Shown here one piece after another: positions 8,850 to 17,090 of a stretch of DNA of 64,000 bases. The stretch's first letter is position 1, and each line of letters starts with the position of its first letter. Under the pieces are notes generated by a model. That model saw only the letters and a list, made by a program, of their open reading frames with translations, was not told the DNA's origin and made no database searches. A program made the position numbers and the translations under genes. This stretch comes from an uncultured Clostridia bacterium (GTDB lineage: Bacteria > Bacillota > Clostridia > Christensenellales > Aristaeellaceae): NCBI GenBank assembly GCA_934667105.1, contig CAKULG010000006.1:1-64000 (forward strand), in the 5' to 3' direction.

Positions 8850-9278
8850 TTAAACCATCACCCCGCTGCTTAATTTCTGGTAGTTCCGCATCCGCGCGGA
8901 AAATACGCTTTGCCACGTCGCAACGCCGCCCGCGCCGTCACCGGCTCTGGAATAGCTGTACTCGCCGAAATTTTCAGCCGTGTACGCGCTGGGCGCGTTT
9001 TTCTCGTCCCATGCTTGTATTTCTTCGAACAGCGCCACAAAATCGGCGGGTGGGCTTAGCAGCCACACCCGCCCGGTGAAAACCTCGTCTGTCATCGTAT
9101 CAGTGCCGATCTTGTATACGCCGTCGTTGCACGCGCTGCCGGAGATGGCGATATAGCGGCCATCGGCCAGCGCCGGGAACGTGATCGCGCCATTTTCGAT
9201 GGTAAAATCCCCATCGATATAGCCGCGCTCAAAGTAGTTGCGGCAGTGCCGCATGACGCTGCCGATGGTAACCGCCAT
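8850..9278 (-). CDS. Head-tail connector (adaptor) protein
   Basis: The 142-residue product begins MAVTIGSVMRHCRNYFERGY and contains SGSACNDGVYKI, a pattern seen in gp6/gp15-like connector proteins directly downstream of the major capsid gene. It starts 13 bases after the capsid stop with a GGAGGGATG ribosome region. It probably binds the portal ring. Evidence is position and partial sequence resemblance. Confidence 0.65.
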   Translation of the reverse strand: MAVTIGSVMRHCRNYFERGYIDGDFTIENGAITFPALADGRYIAISGSACNDGVYKIGTDTMTDEVFTGRVWLLSPPADFVALFEEIQAWDEKNAPSAYTAENFGEYSYSRAGDGAGGVATWQSVFSARMRNYQKLSSGVMV

Positions 9279-9291
9279 ATGTCATCCCTCC

Positions 9292-10347
9292 TTAGCCCTT
9301 GGAGAAAATACGTGCGATAGGAATCGCCTTGGTATTAATATAGCTCTTGGAGGATGCGCCGTCATTGACCAGCGTCCAGTTGGCGGCCGCTTCCAGGTTG
9401 GCATTGGTGGGCGAATTGCTGGCCATGGAGGCCTTAGTGAAACTGAACCCGTAAGGCGCCCACAGTTTGCGCTGCCGGGTATAGAGCATGTTCTTGCCGC
9501 CCTTGCTGGCCGGGTCGCGGTCGGTCTCATACGGCACCGTTGCGCCGATATCGCAATAGTCAAAGGCATTACGGCCAAGCAGGTACGTGGTGTACTTGGT
9601 ATAGCCATCCTTTGCGCCGGTGGTGCTTTCCGCTACTTCTTCCACCGGCACATCATCGTCGATCATGACCGTGCGGCCATTCCACGTGGCCAGCCCCACA
9701 TCCCGCTGCATGCCGTTAGCATCCGTGGCCTTTAAGTATTCCAGCAGCTGCATGTTCTCAAGATTCGTAGCCACCACGCTGTGCATGATCGCGAGGGTGA
9801 AAATGTTCTTGTTCGCGCCAGCTGCCTGCTGGATGGCGTTGTTGAGCGTATCAGCGGCCATTTTACCAGAAGATGCGGTATTGCCGGTGGCATCATAGGT
9901 GTTCTTGGTGTTAAAGCTGCCAGCGGTGACACCGAAAATGCCTTTCAAAATAGAAAGCAGGATGCCCTGATCCACATCATCCCAGTACTCGGACACCTGC
10001 GCGGCTGCATTTTCGAGGAAGTCCTCTCCGGTCAGATCTGTGGAAAAGTCCAGTTCTTCCCAGCCCTTGGCGCGGCCCACCACCACCATGGACTGGCTGT
10101 AGGTCTTCGTGCTGGTGCGGGTGATGTCCGTCGCGCCGTCATAGTTCACAGGATCGCCATCGATGCGGCCATACATGGGCAGCGTGATGTAGTTGCCGCC
10201 GGTCTGCTCGGAAAGCATGGTTTTCAGCTCGTTCCGGGTGCGGAATACGCCCGCCTTGAGCAGCGCGTTCTGCTTTACCCGGGGGATCGTGTCCACATAC
10301 TTGCCGAAAACCTCAGAATTGAAATGCTTGTTGTCAAAAATCGCCAT
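9292..10347 (-). CDS. Major capsid protein
   Basis: The 351-residue protein follows a scaffold gene by 18 bases and precedes the connector genes. It shows typical capsid features: an N-terminal arm (MAIFDNKHFNSEVFGKYVDT), a SEQTGGNYITLPMYGRIDGD loop, a KGWEELDFSTDLTGEDFLE spine, and a C-terminal GRNAFDYCDIGATVPYETDR strand. The length fits HK97-fold capsids without a delta domain, consistent with a separate scaffold. The ribosome site AAAGGAG precedes ATG at 10347. Assignment is strong from order and sequence style. Confidence 0.88.
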   Translation of the reverse strand: MAIFDNKHFNSEVFGKYVDTIPRVKQNALLKAGVFRTRNELKTMLSEQTGGNYITLPMYGRIDGDPVNYDGATDITRTSTKTYSQSMVVVGRAKGWEELDFSTDLTGEDFLENAAAQVSEYWDDVDQGILLSILKGIFGVTAGSFNTKNTYDATGNTASSGKMAADTLNNAIQQAAGANKNIFTLAIMHSVVATNLENMQLLEYLKATDANGMQRDVGLATWNGRTVMIDDDVPVEEVAESTTGAKDGYTKYTTYLLGRNAFDYCDIGATVPYETDRDPASKGGKNMLYTRQRKLWAPYGFSFTKASMASNSPTNANLEAAANWTLVNDGASSKSYINTKAIPIARIFSKG

Positions 10348-10365
10348 GTATTTTGGCTCCTTTCG

Positions 10366-10956
10366 TTAAATCAGATTGCTTTTTTCTTCCGGATGCGTAT
10401 TGATATACTCCATGCGCTTCATCAGCGGAAGCTTTTCAAACGCCTCCCGGGTCATTTTCCCATCCCCGCCGGGGGGATTGATAGGCGGGGTTCCATTGGG
10501 CTTCACTTCGCCGAACAGGCCTGCGTGAGCCTCCTTGATGGGCTTGAGCACAGCATCCGCGTCCTTCAACCCGTCGCCGTTTAACTCCACATTTTCCAGA
10601 TCCACCGTGCCCAACATCAGATCGATGGCGGCAGGGTTGGCCCCGGCGGCTTCCAGCGCCTTTTTCACCAGCGCTTTCTTGCCGGTGTTGGCCTTTTCGG
10701 TTTCCACCTGCTTTTTGTACGCGTCGAAATCGGCCTGTACCTTGGCTGCATCGCCGCTTGCTTTTTCCAGCGAATCCACGCGCTGTTTCAGGGTGTCACG
10801 TTCCTTCGTGACGGCGGCAAGGTCATCCGCGCCCTGCTTCGCCTTCTCGATCTCGTCCTTCAGCCCGGACACGGTCTCCCCGTGCGCCGTGATGATTTCC
10901 TCGATCTTGTCCTCCTCGATGCCGAGGGCCTTCAAAAATTTCCGTGTGAGTGCCAT
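10366..10956 (-). CDS. Scaffolding protein (GP20-like)
   Basis: The start at 10956 (MALTRKFLKALGIEEDKIEE) has GGGAG about 9 bases upstream and matches the usual beginning of minor structural GP20 scaffold proteins; a longer frame to 11031 lacks support. Residues 20-100 form a charged coiled coil (IEKAKQGADDLAAVTKERDT). The C-terminus, REAFEKLPLMKRMEYINTHP, is a typical scaffold tail that contacts the capsid. It lies immediately upstream of the capsid gene and guides head assembly. Confidence 0.85.
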   Translation of the reverse strand: MALTRKFLKALGIEEDKIEEIITAHGETVSGLKDEIEKAKQGADDLAAVTKERDTLKQRVDSLEKASGDAAKVQADFDAYKKQVETEKANTGKKALVKKALEAAGANPAAIDLMLGTVDLENVELNGDGLKDADAVLKPIKEAHAGLFGEVKPNGTPPINPPGGDGKMTREAFEKLPLMKRMEYINTHPEEKSNLI

Positions 10957-11014
10957 GACACATTCTCCCTTTCTTTGGGGCGATTCTTCGCCCGCGAATG
11001 CTTTTATATGCAAA

Positions 11015-11042
11015 CAGCCGAGGCGTTTCATTGCCCCGGCTG
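11015..11042 (-). terminator. Stem-loop between a structural gene and the scaffold gene
   Basis: CAGCCGGGGC and GCCTCGGCTG pair over 10 positions (one G-T) around a short loop. The T tract after it is poor, so it may be a weak terminator or a processing or stability hairpin that sets scaffold and capsid expression. Confidence 0.4.
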
Positions 11043-11056
11043 GTTTTGCCGTTTTT

Positions 11057-11572
11057 TTACATGCCTTTTTTTAGGTAAGCAGCCGCCACTCTTTTCAGCG
11101 CGTCTGCTCCTTTTGTTATTGCGTCAACGATGTATGGCCGCCCAACCATCCTGCTAGTTCCTTCATGTACGTGCGGCGCGTATTCTAAGCTGTTTCCAAC
11201 GTCTACCGTATCTACCTTGCTATTTTCCACGGCATACGCCACATCCCGCATAAGATCGCCAGTATCCCTGATGGCCGTGTGCGTCCCTCCGTCGCTGTCT
11301 ACAAAATCGTCATTTTTTAGCCTTTGTCCAAACACGTTGATGTACTTCTTCCCGTGCGGCCTGTTTTTGTGCGGGATATGATACCCCGTTTCCATCTGTT
11401 CCACGATCAGGCCGACGGCCTTTATTCCAATTGCCTGCAACGCGGCGCTTTTGTTTGCGTTAAGCTGCGCCAAAACCTCCTGGGTGTTGTCGATAAATTT
11501 TACCCGTTCTTCGTGCGACATCCGTCCCGTTCCGTTTCCTGTGCCGTTAATCCGCACGCGGTTGCTCGCCAT
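11057..11572 (-). CDS. HK97 gp10-like tail/head completion protein
   Basis: This 171-residue protein contains IRDTGDLMRDVAYAVE and EYAPHVHEGTSRMVGRPYI, the signature of HK97 gp10-like phage proteins (a strand, then a H.G....RP.. loop). Such genes usually lie after the connectors; here it lies between the minor head protein and the scaffold, which is unusual. The ribosome site GAAAGGAGGGG precedes ATG at 11572. Intrinsic terminator-like hairpins flank it on both sides, so it may be expressed at its own level. Confidence 0.7.
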   Translation of the reverse strand: MASNRVRINGTGNGTGRMSHEERVKFIDNTQEVLAQLNANKSAALQAIGIKAVGLIVEQMETGYHIPHKNRPHGKKYINVFGQRLKNDDFVDSDGGTHTAIRDTGDLMRDVAYAVENSKVDTVDVGNSLEYAPHVHEGTSRMVGRPYIVDAITKGADALKRVAAAYLKKGM

Positions 11573-11593
11573 GCGCGCCCCTCCTTTCGGGCA

Positions 11594-11617
11594 TAAAAAT
11601 ACCGTCCTTCCGGACGG
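11594..11617 (-). terminator. Intrinsic terminator-like hairpin inside the late operon
   Basis: On the minus strand CCGTCC-GGAA-GGACGG is followed by TATTTTTA. It separates the small gene at 11641-11838 from the gp10-like gene and may partly terminate late transcription. Confidence 0.6.
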
Positions 11618-11640
11618 CTGGACGGTTTATTTATTATGAT

Positions 11641-11838
11641 TTACACATGCTCCCCGGGCTCTAGCTGTGCCTGGATTTCGGCGCACTCGCGGTAATACTC
11701 TTTCACAGCGTTTGAGCAATGAGAAAGAATATAATCCTTTGGATCAGTAGGATCATTTTCCGGAAGCTTTACCCATGTGTCAAGCAGCTTATCTATTTCT
11801 TCTTCAACTTCTGGGGACGGATGCATTCTGAAATGCAT
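11641..11838 (-). CDS. Small acidic phage protein of unknown function
   Basis: A 65-residue acidic protein (MHFRMHPSPEVEEEIDKLLD) lies between the minor head protein and the gp10-like gene. The start at 11838 is preceded by a GGAAGTGA ribosome region. No known domain is recognised. The ending CAEIQAQLEPGEHV is helical. Its place suggests a small head-assembly or accessory protein, but this is not shown. Confidence 0.6.
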   Translation of the reverse strand: MHFRMHPSPEVEEEIDKLLDTWVKLPENDPTDPKDYILSHCSNAVKEYYRECAEIQAQLEPGEHV

Positions 11839-11844
11839 GGCTCA

Positions 11845-13326
11845 TCACTTCCTTTCGATTATTTCTAAGATTTTTTTAGCCAATGCGTTCTTAGAACCGA
11901 GGACAGCCTTTTCAATTGAGAAAGCAAGGATTTCACATGGCTTTTCTTTTTCCGAATAACTGTCGTGAATCAATTGGAACACATATTTTTTTGCTTCCCT
12001 GCTATTCGCCCGCAACCCCATTTCCTTAAGCGCTTGCTTATACACGCTCTCGGCGATATGGCCGCGCTTATGGTCGTAATAGTGCGTCAACTCATGCACC
12101 ATCGTGCTATAGGCCTCTGCCGGGTCTTTGCATCGGGCGCGGGAGAGCGTAAGCGTTCGGCTCTTTTCGCTGTACATGCCATATGCGCCCCGCGTATCGC
12201 CGAAGGAAATCTTCTCCGGCAGCGTGTCCAGCCCGAACAGCTCCTTGGCCTTGCGGATGCCCGCCGCGGCCTGCTCCTGCGCATCGGTGGGCATGGCGGC
12301 GAAGGAAGCCCGGTCGATGGGGGAGAAGGAGTCGCCCCATGCGTCCGTATACCGGAATTCCTTCTCAATTGCGCCGGCCTTTTCAGCGGCATTTTCGGGG
12401 CTTCCTTCGCCCTCTATTATACCACTTTTTCCCTCCTTTTTCAATCGAAGGCCGTCATTTTCCGGCGGTAATTTCACATCGGGAATCAGCACGCAAAAGC
12501 AATTGATCACCTCAGAAGCGGGCGCTTCCGGGTCGCCGGGGTACCGCAGTTCATTGCCCCATATGGTGCGGAATTTCTCATTTTCCGGGATTTCCACCCC
12601 GTTCAGCGCCGCGTGGCTGTCGCGCGTGTTCCGCATCCGCGCAGACCATTTTTTTGTAACGATTACGCCCGCTTGCGCCGCCTCGTGCATAGCGTCCGCC
12701 CGGGCCTGGGATTGCACCCGGTTCCGTTCGGTTTGCGCCGCGCGCCGGGCCTGATATTCCGCCTGCCCGGTCACTTTCTGGATGCGCTTAATGATCTTTT
12801 CTTGGGATTCGCCCAGAATGGCCGCCTGCGCCATCTGGCTTTGCAGCGCGTCCCGGATAACCTTATTTTTTCCCAAATGCTGATAAGCAATTTTGGAAAA
12901 TACAGGCTGCGCATCATCCAAAATGATCTTGACCTGTGCTTTGGGGATCAACGCGAAATTTGCGTTTACGCGGCTGTTAATATGACGAAAAGTCGCGTCG
13001 CTGTTTACCTTGTAAACCTCCGCCATGCGGGCCTTGATTTCCGGCGCAATCTCCATGCCCGCCTTATCCATCTCTGCGGCGATATTCTGCACAAGCCTCT
13101 GCTGCCGAAGCAGGCGAAGCACCTCTTCTTTTCGCCATTTTTCGATTTTTTCGCTCGTCCATCCGCCAGCTTCCAGCTTTTTTGCGTGCTTGTCTAGATT
13201 TTTTACGTTGGTTAAAAACGCGCGGTTATTTCGCACGGCCCTTTTTAGCGCCTCGCCATACACATCCGCGATGCGCTTTTTCAACGCTTTTTCCACCGCG
13301 TCGGACGCTATTAGGGCTTTGTCCAT
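11845..13326 (-). CDS. Minor head protein (SPP1 gp7/Mu F-like) with C-terminal zinc-peptidase-like motif
   Basis: The 493-residue protein follows the portal gene by three bases. Residues about 150-290 carry the phage head morphogenesis domain, ending in GVEIPENEKFRT, PGDPEAPASEVINCFCVLIP, where the N-C-x-C...P pattern is diagnostic. The C-terminal 150 residues form a separate domain with MVHELTHYYDHKRGH, a HExxH zinc-peptidase motif with a third possible ligand downstream. In related phages this position often holds an ADP-ribosyltransferase or other enzyme delivered with the genome. The protein is probably packaged inside the capsid. Whether the C-terminal domain is catalytic is unknown. Confidence 0.85.
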   Translation of the reverse strand: MDKALIASDAVEKALKKRIADVYGEALKRAVRNNRAFLTNVKNLDKHAKKLEAGGWTSEKIEKWRKEEVLRLLRQQRLVQNIAAEMDKAGMEIAPEIKARMAEVYKVNSDATFRHINSRVNANFALIPKAQVKIILDDAQPVFSKIAYQHLGKNKVIRDALQSQMAQAAILGESQEKIIKRIQKVTGQAEYQARRAAQTERNRVQSQARADAMHEAAQAGVIVTKKWSARMRNTRDSHAALNGVEIPENEKFRTIWGNELRYPGDPEAPASEVINCFCVLIPDVKLPPENDGLRLKKEGKSGIIEGEGSPENAAEKAGAIEKEFRYTDAWGDSFSPIDRASFAAMPTDAQEQAAAGIRKAKELFGLDTLPEKISFGDTRGAYGMYSEKSRTLTLSRARCKDPAEAYSTMVHELTHYYDHKRGHIAESVYKQALKEMGLRANSREAKKYVFQLIHDSYSEKEKPCEILAFSIEKAVLGSKNALAKKILEIIERK

Positions 13327-13329
13327 GCG

Positions 13330-14745
13330 TTACTCCTCCTGTTGCCGGTCAATCTCCCGTTGCAATGCGGCCATGTCCGGCAACCCGGTCACTTCCTCCG
13401 CGTCCAGCGCTTCCAGGATTCCCGGAATATCGTCTTGACTGATATATGGGTTTAGTTTCAGCGCGGTTTGTCTGTCAATGTCGCTTCGCATGATGTAGAT
13501 ATCCTGCACGGTTTCTGACTTGTTTACGATCTGCTGACGCTGAAACGTGATTTCTTCCGTGTCAATCCCGAGCAAGGAAAGAATTTGCTGCACAAACTCG
13601 AAGCACTGCCATTCGTAGTGGTCGCACTTTAGATTTAGATTTGTCATGGCCGTCTGTATGGCTACGTTTGTCAGGCTCCCGCCCGTTAGTTCGGCCATAC
13701 TAAGCGCCATAAAGTCGCAGTACAGCGCCTTTTCCAGCAGTTCCAGCGCCGTTTGCCTGGCAAGGTAGGGAACCTCGATGGTTTGCGGCTCGGCGCTGGA
13801 ACTGCTGGTGCCGTCCGAAACAGACATAGCTACCTTAAGCTCGTTGATTTCCTGCACTACTTGCAGCGCCTGATCCACGCTTCCGCCGAAATTGTTTAAC
13901 ACCCAATACACATCATTGGCCCGATCAAGGTTATCCACAAAGTCGCTTGTAATGCGGTCGTATGCGTCAATTTTGGCCTTGATAGATGCGGTCAATTCGC
14001 TTCGGTGTTCGTCGTTTGCGTAAAGCGGGATAACAGGCAGCGCGCCATAGCTTTCTCCACCGACCACAGATTCTCCCAGCGCATCCCGGCGAATCATCTG
14101 CTTATAGGCCCGCTTCGGCTGCTCCACGGTGTATTTCGCATCGAAATAGCTATACACAGTCACACCGTCCGGTTCGAATATGCGCATATAAAGGGGCCGC
14201 TTTTCCGAAAGCTGCCAAAACTGGATAGCAACGGAAACCCCGCTGGTTAATTCGTCCAACAGGCCCACGCATCCGGAAAGGGGATCACGGGCCGCGCTGA
14301 TGCATTCCAAACGGTCGAGATTCCAGTATCCGTAGGATACCCCGTGCAATAGCGCCTCCTCGCCGATCTGCTGCATTTTAACGTCAAACCCATGCCCCAG
14401 CCGGTCTTTCTGCGCGGAGTCTTTAAGCGTCACGCCATTGCCCAACAAAAACTGATTCTGTTGGCACACGAAACGCCGCAGAAACGAAGACGGAACGCGG
14501 TTCCCCGGAACTTTCGCCTTTTCCGCGTATCGAATCGTTTCACCGTCCGTTTCCTTTTTTTCTCGCGTCCTGATTTGCAATTGGTATTTTTCGTCAAGCG
14601 TTGGATTTTCCCCGATGAAATATCGGTTTGCTTCTAACGCATGTAAAAAAAACGCGGAGGCTTTATAGCCGCCCACGATTTTTCGCGCGTTTTCCGGGCC
14701 GCCGCCCATTTGCAGCCAGTCCTGATAAGTATACTCCGTGTACAA
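13330..14745 (-). CDS. Portal protein (SPP1 gp6-like)
   Basis: The 471-residue product starts MYTEYTYQDWLQMGGGPENA and contains NRVPSSFLRRFVCQQNQFLLGNG-like wording in the N-terminal wing (given in parts). It also contains SDFVDNLDRANDVYWVLNNF in the stem region and a C-terminal crown helix EALDAEEVTGLPDMAALQRE. These are hallmarks of SPP1 Gp6-like portals, the dodecameric ring through which DNA enters. It lies between the large terminase and the minor head protein, as expected. Confidence 0.9.
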   Translation of the reverse strand: MYTEYTYQDWLQMGGGPENARKIVGGYKASAFFLHALEANRYFIGENPTLDEKYQLQIRTREKKETDGETIRYAEKAKVPGNRVPSSFLRRFVCQQNQFLLGNGVTLKDSAQKDRLGHGFDVKMQQIGEEALLHGVSYGYWNLDRLECISAARDPLSGCVGLLDELTSGVSVAIQFWQLSEKRPLYMRIFEPDGVTVYSYFDAKYTVEQPKRAYKQMIRRDALGESVVGGESYGALPVIPLYANDEHRSELTASIKAKIDAYDRITSDFVDNLDRANDVYWVLNNFGGSVDQALQVVQEINELKVAMSVSDGTSSSSAEPQTIEVPYLARQTALELLEKALYCDFMALSMAELTGGSLTNVAIQTAMTNLNLKCDHYEWQCFEFVQQILSLLGIDTEEITFQRQQIVNKSETVQDIYIMRSDIDRQTALKLNPYISQDDIPGILEALDAEEVTGLPDMAALQREIDRQQEE

Positions 14746-14751
14746 CGTTTA

Positions 14752-16011
14752 TCACACTCCAAGTAGGCTCCGCCGTTGCTTTTCTAGGGCCCGGCACACT
14801 ACCGCCGCGCTGTCTGGCGCGTCGTCATGCTCCGTATCTTCGGTGTAGTTCATAATCTGGTCAACGTATTCCCGGTCGGTTCCATCCAAAAACACGATAT
14901 TCTTCCACCATTTCCGCAGATAGGTGGAAATCTTAATGTATTTATTCTGGTGTTCGGCGTATATGGTGGCATCATATCCCCTATTTCGAATTTCTTTTCC
15001 CAGATATCCCTTATCGCCGTTATTTTCGCAGAATATCGGGCCGCACATTAAGCGCTTGCATTCCGCTATGGCCGCATCCAGAACCGTATCCACATGCGCC
15101 CGCCATATGCGGCCATACAAATACAGGGTGTCGCCCCGTTTACTGCCGCATGTCAGTGCGGTGTAGTCCTCGCCGCCATATGCTGCATCAATGTGGGCGA
15201 TACCGTCGCGCAGCATGGCAGCGTTGTCCGTTCGCCCCGCCTGGGTGTCAAACAGAGCGTTTTCGGCGGCGATGTGCCGGAGCTCGTAATTGGCGGCAAA
15301 CAGAGAAGGAGACATGCTGGCCTTTAGGGCTTTCAATTTCTCCGGGGCAATCAGGCCGGTGGTGTAGCAGTCGTGCCGCTCCGGCTCAGCCACAAGTGTA
15401 AAAGCGTCCTCCTTGTGCCACGGGGTGCCGATGAAAACGATGCGCCCATCGCGAGTAACGATGTTACGAAGTTCTTGCACAACGCCTTTTGTCCGTTCGC
15501 GTTCTGCTCGGCTGATACGATCCTGCAAGTTTACAACGTCGTCGCAAACAATCAGGTTGGCGTGCTTGCCGGTCATGCTTCCGCCGCAGCCGCATCCCAG
15601 AAGCTGCTCGGCCCCTCGCGGGCTGTCGTACACATTCACGGTCAGGCTATTGGCGGTAGACTTCATCAGCTCCACGTTCGTCCGCAAAAGCAGGGCCGCC
15701 ATATGACGGAAGCACTCATTGTCAAACACCTTCTTGGCCTGTGCGATGCTCTCCACGGTGTCCGCGTCGGTCTTGCGCATGAACAGAGCGTTCTCGCCGT
15801 GGTGCAGCACGCACCACATGGCCAGCGCCACGGACAGGCAGGAGGATTTATAGCTCAAACGGTGGGCTTGCAAGGTATAATCGCCGGTGCCGTAGAGGAT
15901 GTGCTGCATCCATTTCCCATGCAGTTCGTCCGTCAGGTCGCGGAAGCCCACCATGCGCCCCACCGCCGCCGGGTGGTATCGCCAGATGTTCCAAGCCTCT
16001 TCCCGTGTCAC
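14752..16011 (-). CDS. terL: Terminase large subunit
   Basis: The 419-residue ATPase-nuclease packages DNA. The N-terminal ATPase has a divergent Walker A (HRLSYKSSCLSVAL), a Walker B LIVCDDVV and the coupling motif FIGTPWHKEDAFT. The C-terminal RNase H-like nuclease shows acidic sites HIDAAYGGEDYTA, CENNGDKG and HDDAPDSAAVV. It overlaps the small subunit stop by four bases. Length is normal for a siphovirus terminase. Confidence 0.93.
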   Translation of the reverse strand: MTREEAWNIWRYHPAAVGRMVGFRDLTDELHGKWMQHILYGTGDYTLQAHRLSYKSSCLSVALAMWCVLHHGENALFMRKTDADTVESIAQAKKVFDNECFRHMAALLLRTNVELMKSTANSLTVNVYDSPRGAEQLLGCGCGGSMTGKHANLIVCDDVVNLQDRISRAERERTKGVVQELRNIVTRDGRIVFIGTPWHKEDAFTLVAEPERHDCYTTGLIAPEKLKALKASMSPSLFAANYELRHIAAENALFDTQAGRTDNAAMLRDGIAHIDAAYGGEDYTALTCGSKRGDTLYLYGRIWRAHVDTVLDAAIAECKRLMCGPIFCENNGDKGYLGKEIRNRGYDATIYAEHQNKYIKISTYLRKWWKNIVFLDGTDREYVDQIMNYTEDTEHDDAPDSAAVVCRALEKQRRSLLGV

Positions 16012-16379
16012 CGTATATCACCCTTTGTTTCCTCCAGCAGCTTATCGAGTTCGGCTTTCGCCTCGTCGGAGAGGGTCGTGGTCTTCACGTCGATCTTCTC
16101 CGGCGGAAGCTCGCCGATCATGCGCAGACCCAGCTTGTACCATTCTGGAGATTTATCCATGTTTAGCACGAGTTTTGCCGCAAGCGCTTTCCGTCGGGTG
16201 TTCCCGTTGGCATCCTCGGCATCTAGCAGAGTGAGCATTTCATCGGCGATTCCACGGCGTTCAATTTGCGCCTGCATCCCCTTTTTCTGCGCTTCATTCG
16301 TCCGTGAATCGTCCGTATGCCCGAAACGGTGCCCTTTTTTCAGATTTGCAAGGCTGTTCGGGTGCTGCCCTCTCGGCAT
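16008..16379 (-). CDS. Terminase small subunit-like protein
   Basis: The ATG at 16379 (MPRGQHPNSLANLKKGHRFG) lies 7 bases after AAAGGAGG; an upstream GTG at 16388 is less well placed. The 123-residue protein is basic at the N-terminus and helical after it, ending IDVKTTTLSDEAKAELDKLL. Its place directly before terL and its overlap with it point to the DNA-recognising small terminase subunit. The N-terminal pattern resembles DUF5681-type proteins found before terminases. Confidence 0.75.
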   Translation of the reverse strand: MPRGQHPNSLANLKKGHRFGHTDDSRTNEAQKKGMQAQIERRGIADEMLTLLDAEDANGNTRRKALAAKLVLNMDKSPEWYKLGLRMIGELPPEKIDVKTTTLSDEAKAELDKLLEETKGDIR

Positions 16380-16440
16380 GCCGCCCACCTCCTTTCACGC
16401 CACGAAAAAGGAGCGGCCGCATCGGTCGCCCCCTTTTTCG

Positions 16441-16641
16441 TCATACGTCTGTTCTGTTGTTCTCGGCCTCCCAGTCCACGGAAAACGTCAGTGTTCCGTT
16501 TTTCGGGTCGACCTCCTTCTTCAGGATACGGCTTTTCCCATCCTCCCGGATGAACCCCGCCTCCCGTGCCTCCCGGCTGCCCACCGTGGCGAAATACGCC
16601 GTGATGTGCCCGCACTCTCTTTTGCGTGGTGTCAATCTCAT
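16441..16641 (-). CDS. Small phage protein, unknown function
   Basis: The 66-residue product (MRLTPRKRECGHITAYFATV) starts with an ATG that overlaps the stop of the small membrane protein upstream (ATGA). It contains a segment DPKNGTLTFSVDWEAENN that may form a beta hairpin. No domain is recognised. Conserved coupling to its neighbour supports it as a gene. Confidence 0.6.
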   Translation of the reverse strand: MRLTPRKRECGHITAYFATVGSREAREAGFIREDGKSRILKKEVDPKNGTLTFSVDWEAENNRTDV

Positions 16642-16724
16642 TTTGTGCGCTTATACAAGCGATAGAGCATGACGACCAGTGCGGCGGACAGAATGACCTG
16701 AATGACAGACAATACAGTCTCCAT
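16638..16724 (-). CDS. Small single-pass membrane protein, 28 residues
   Basis: METVLSVIQVILSAALVVML followed by YRLYKRTK is a hydrophobic helix with a basic C-terminal end, so it should sit in the membrane with the basic end in the cytoplasm. It starts after a weak ribosome site and its TGA overlaps the next ATG. Such peptides are common in Firmicutes phages. Function unknown. Confidence 0.5.
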   Translation of the reverse strand: METVLSVIQVILSAALVVMLYRLYKRTK

Positions 16725-16797
16725 ACTTGCATTCCCATGTGCGGATGTGCTATAATGCATAGGGTCGGGGGCTTTCGCCCCCTTCCCCGGTGGCCTG

Positions 16798-16914
16798 TTA
16801 CCGTTCGATCAGCTGCCCTACCAGCTTCACAAGTGCGGCGATCAGGTTCACCAGCGCCGTGACGAGCGCCACCTTGATGGCGTATCCGTCACGGCGTTTT
16901 TGCATCCGCTTCAT
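16798..16914 (-). CDS. Small single-pass membrane protein, 38 residues
   Basis: MKRMQKRRDGYAIKVALVTA followed by LVNLIAALVKLVGQLIER is a basic N-terminus followed by one long hydrophobic helix. The ATG at 16914 has GGAAGGGAGGG about 6 bases upstream. Short proteins of this layout recur in Firmicutes phages near terminase genes. Function is unknown. Confidence 0.55.
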   Translation of the reverse strand: MKRMQKRRDGYAIKVALVTALVNLIAALVKLVGQLIER

Positions 16915-17001
16915 GGTTTTCCCTCCCTTCCATTTGATGGCTCTATTATATCATGGAGTTACGCCATTGTCAAGCCTTTTTCAAAAAGAAAAGAGAAAAA
17001 A

Positions 17002-17077
17002 TGGAGCGCGTGGGTCGGAATTGAACCGCCACATTGCGGCAGGCATGCCGCATATGCTATCGTTACATCACACGCGC
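17002..17077 (-). tRNA. tRNA-Gly-like RNA (GCC), unusual D-loop and T-arm
   Basis: The 76-nt minus-strand segment folds as a tRNA with encoded CCA. Acceptor GCGCGTG pairs perfectly with CACGCGC. The discriminator is T, and C2-G71, G3-C70, C35 and C36 are the known bacterial glycine identity set. The D-stem is ATGT/GCAT with loop AACGATA, lacking the usual GG. The anticodon arm TGCGGC/GCCGCA closes a 6-nt loop, ATGCCT, holding U33 and GCC. The T-loop is TTCAATT, but the T-stem GGCGG/CCGAC has one G-A mismatch and one extra C before the acceptor. It lies 13 bases after the Mom-like frame. It may be a glycyl carrier outside translation, a phage tRNA, or a decaying tRNA. Confidence 0.65.
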
Positions 17078-17090
17078 ATATTGTGGGGGA

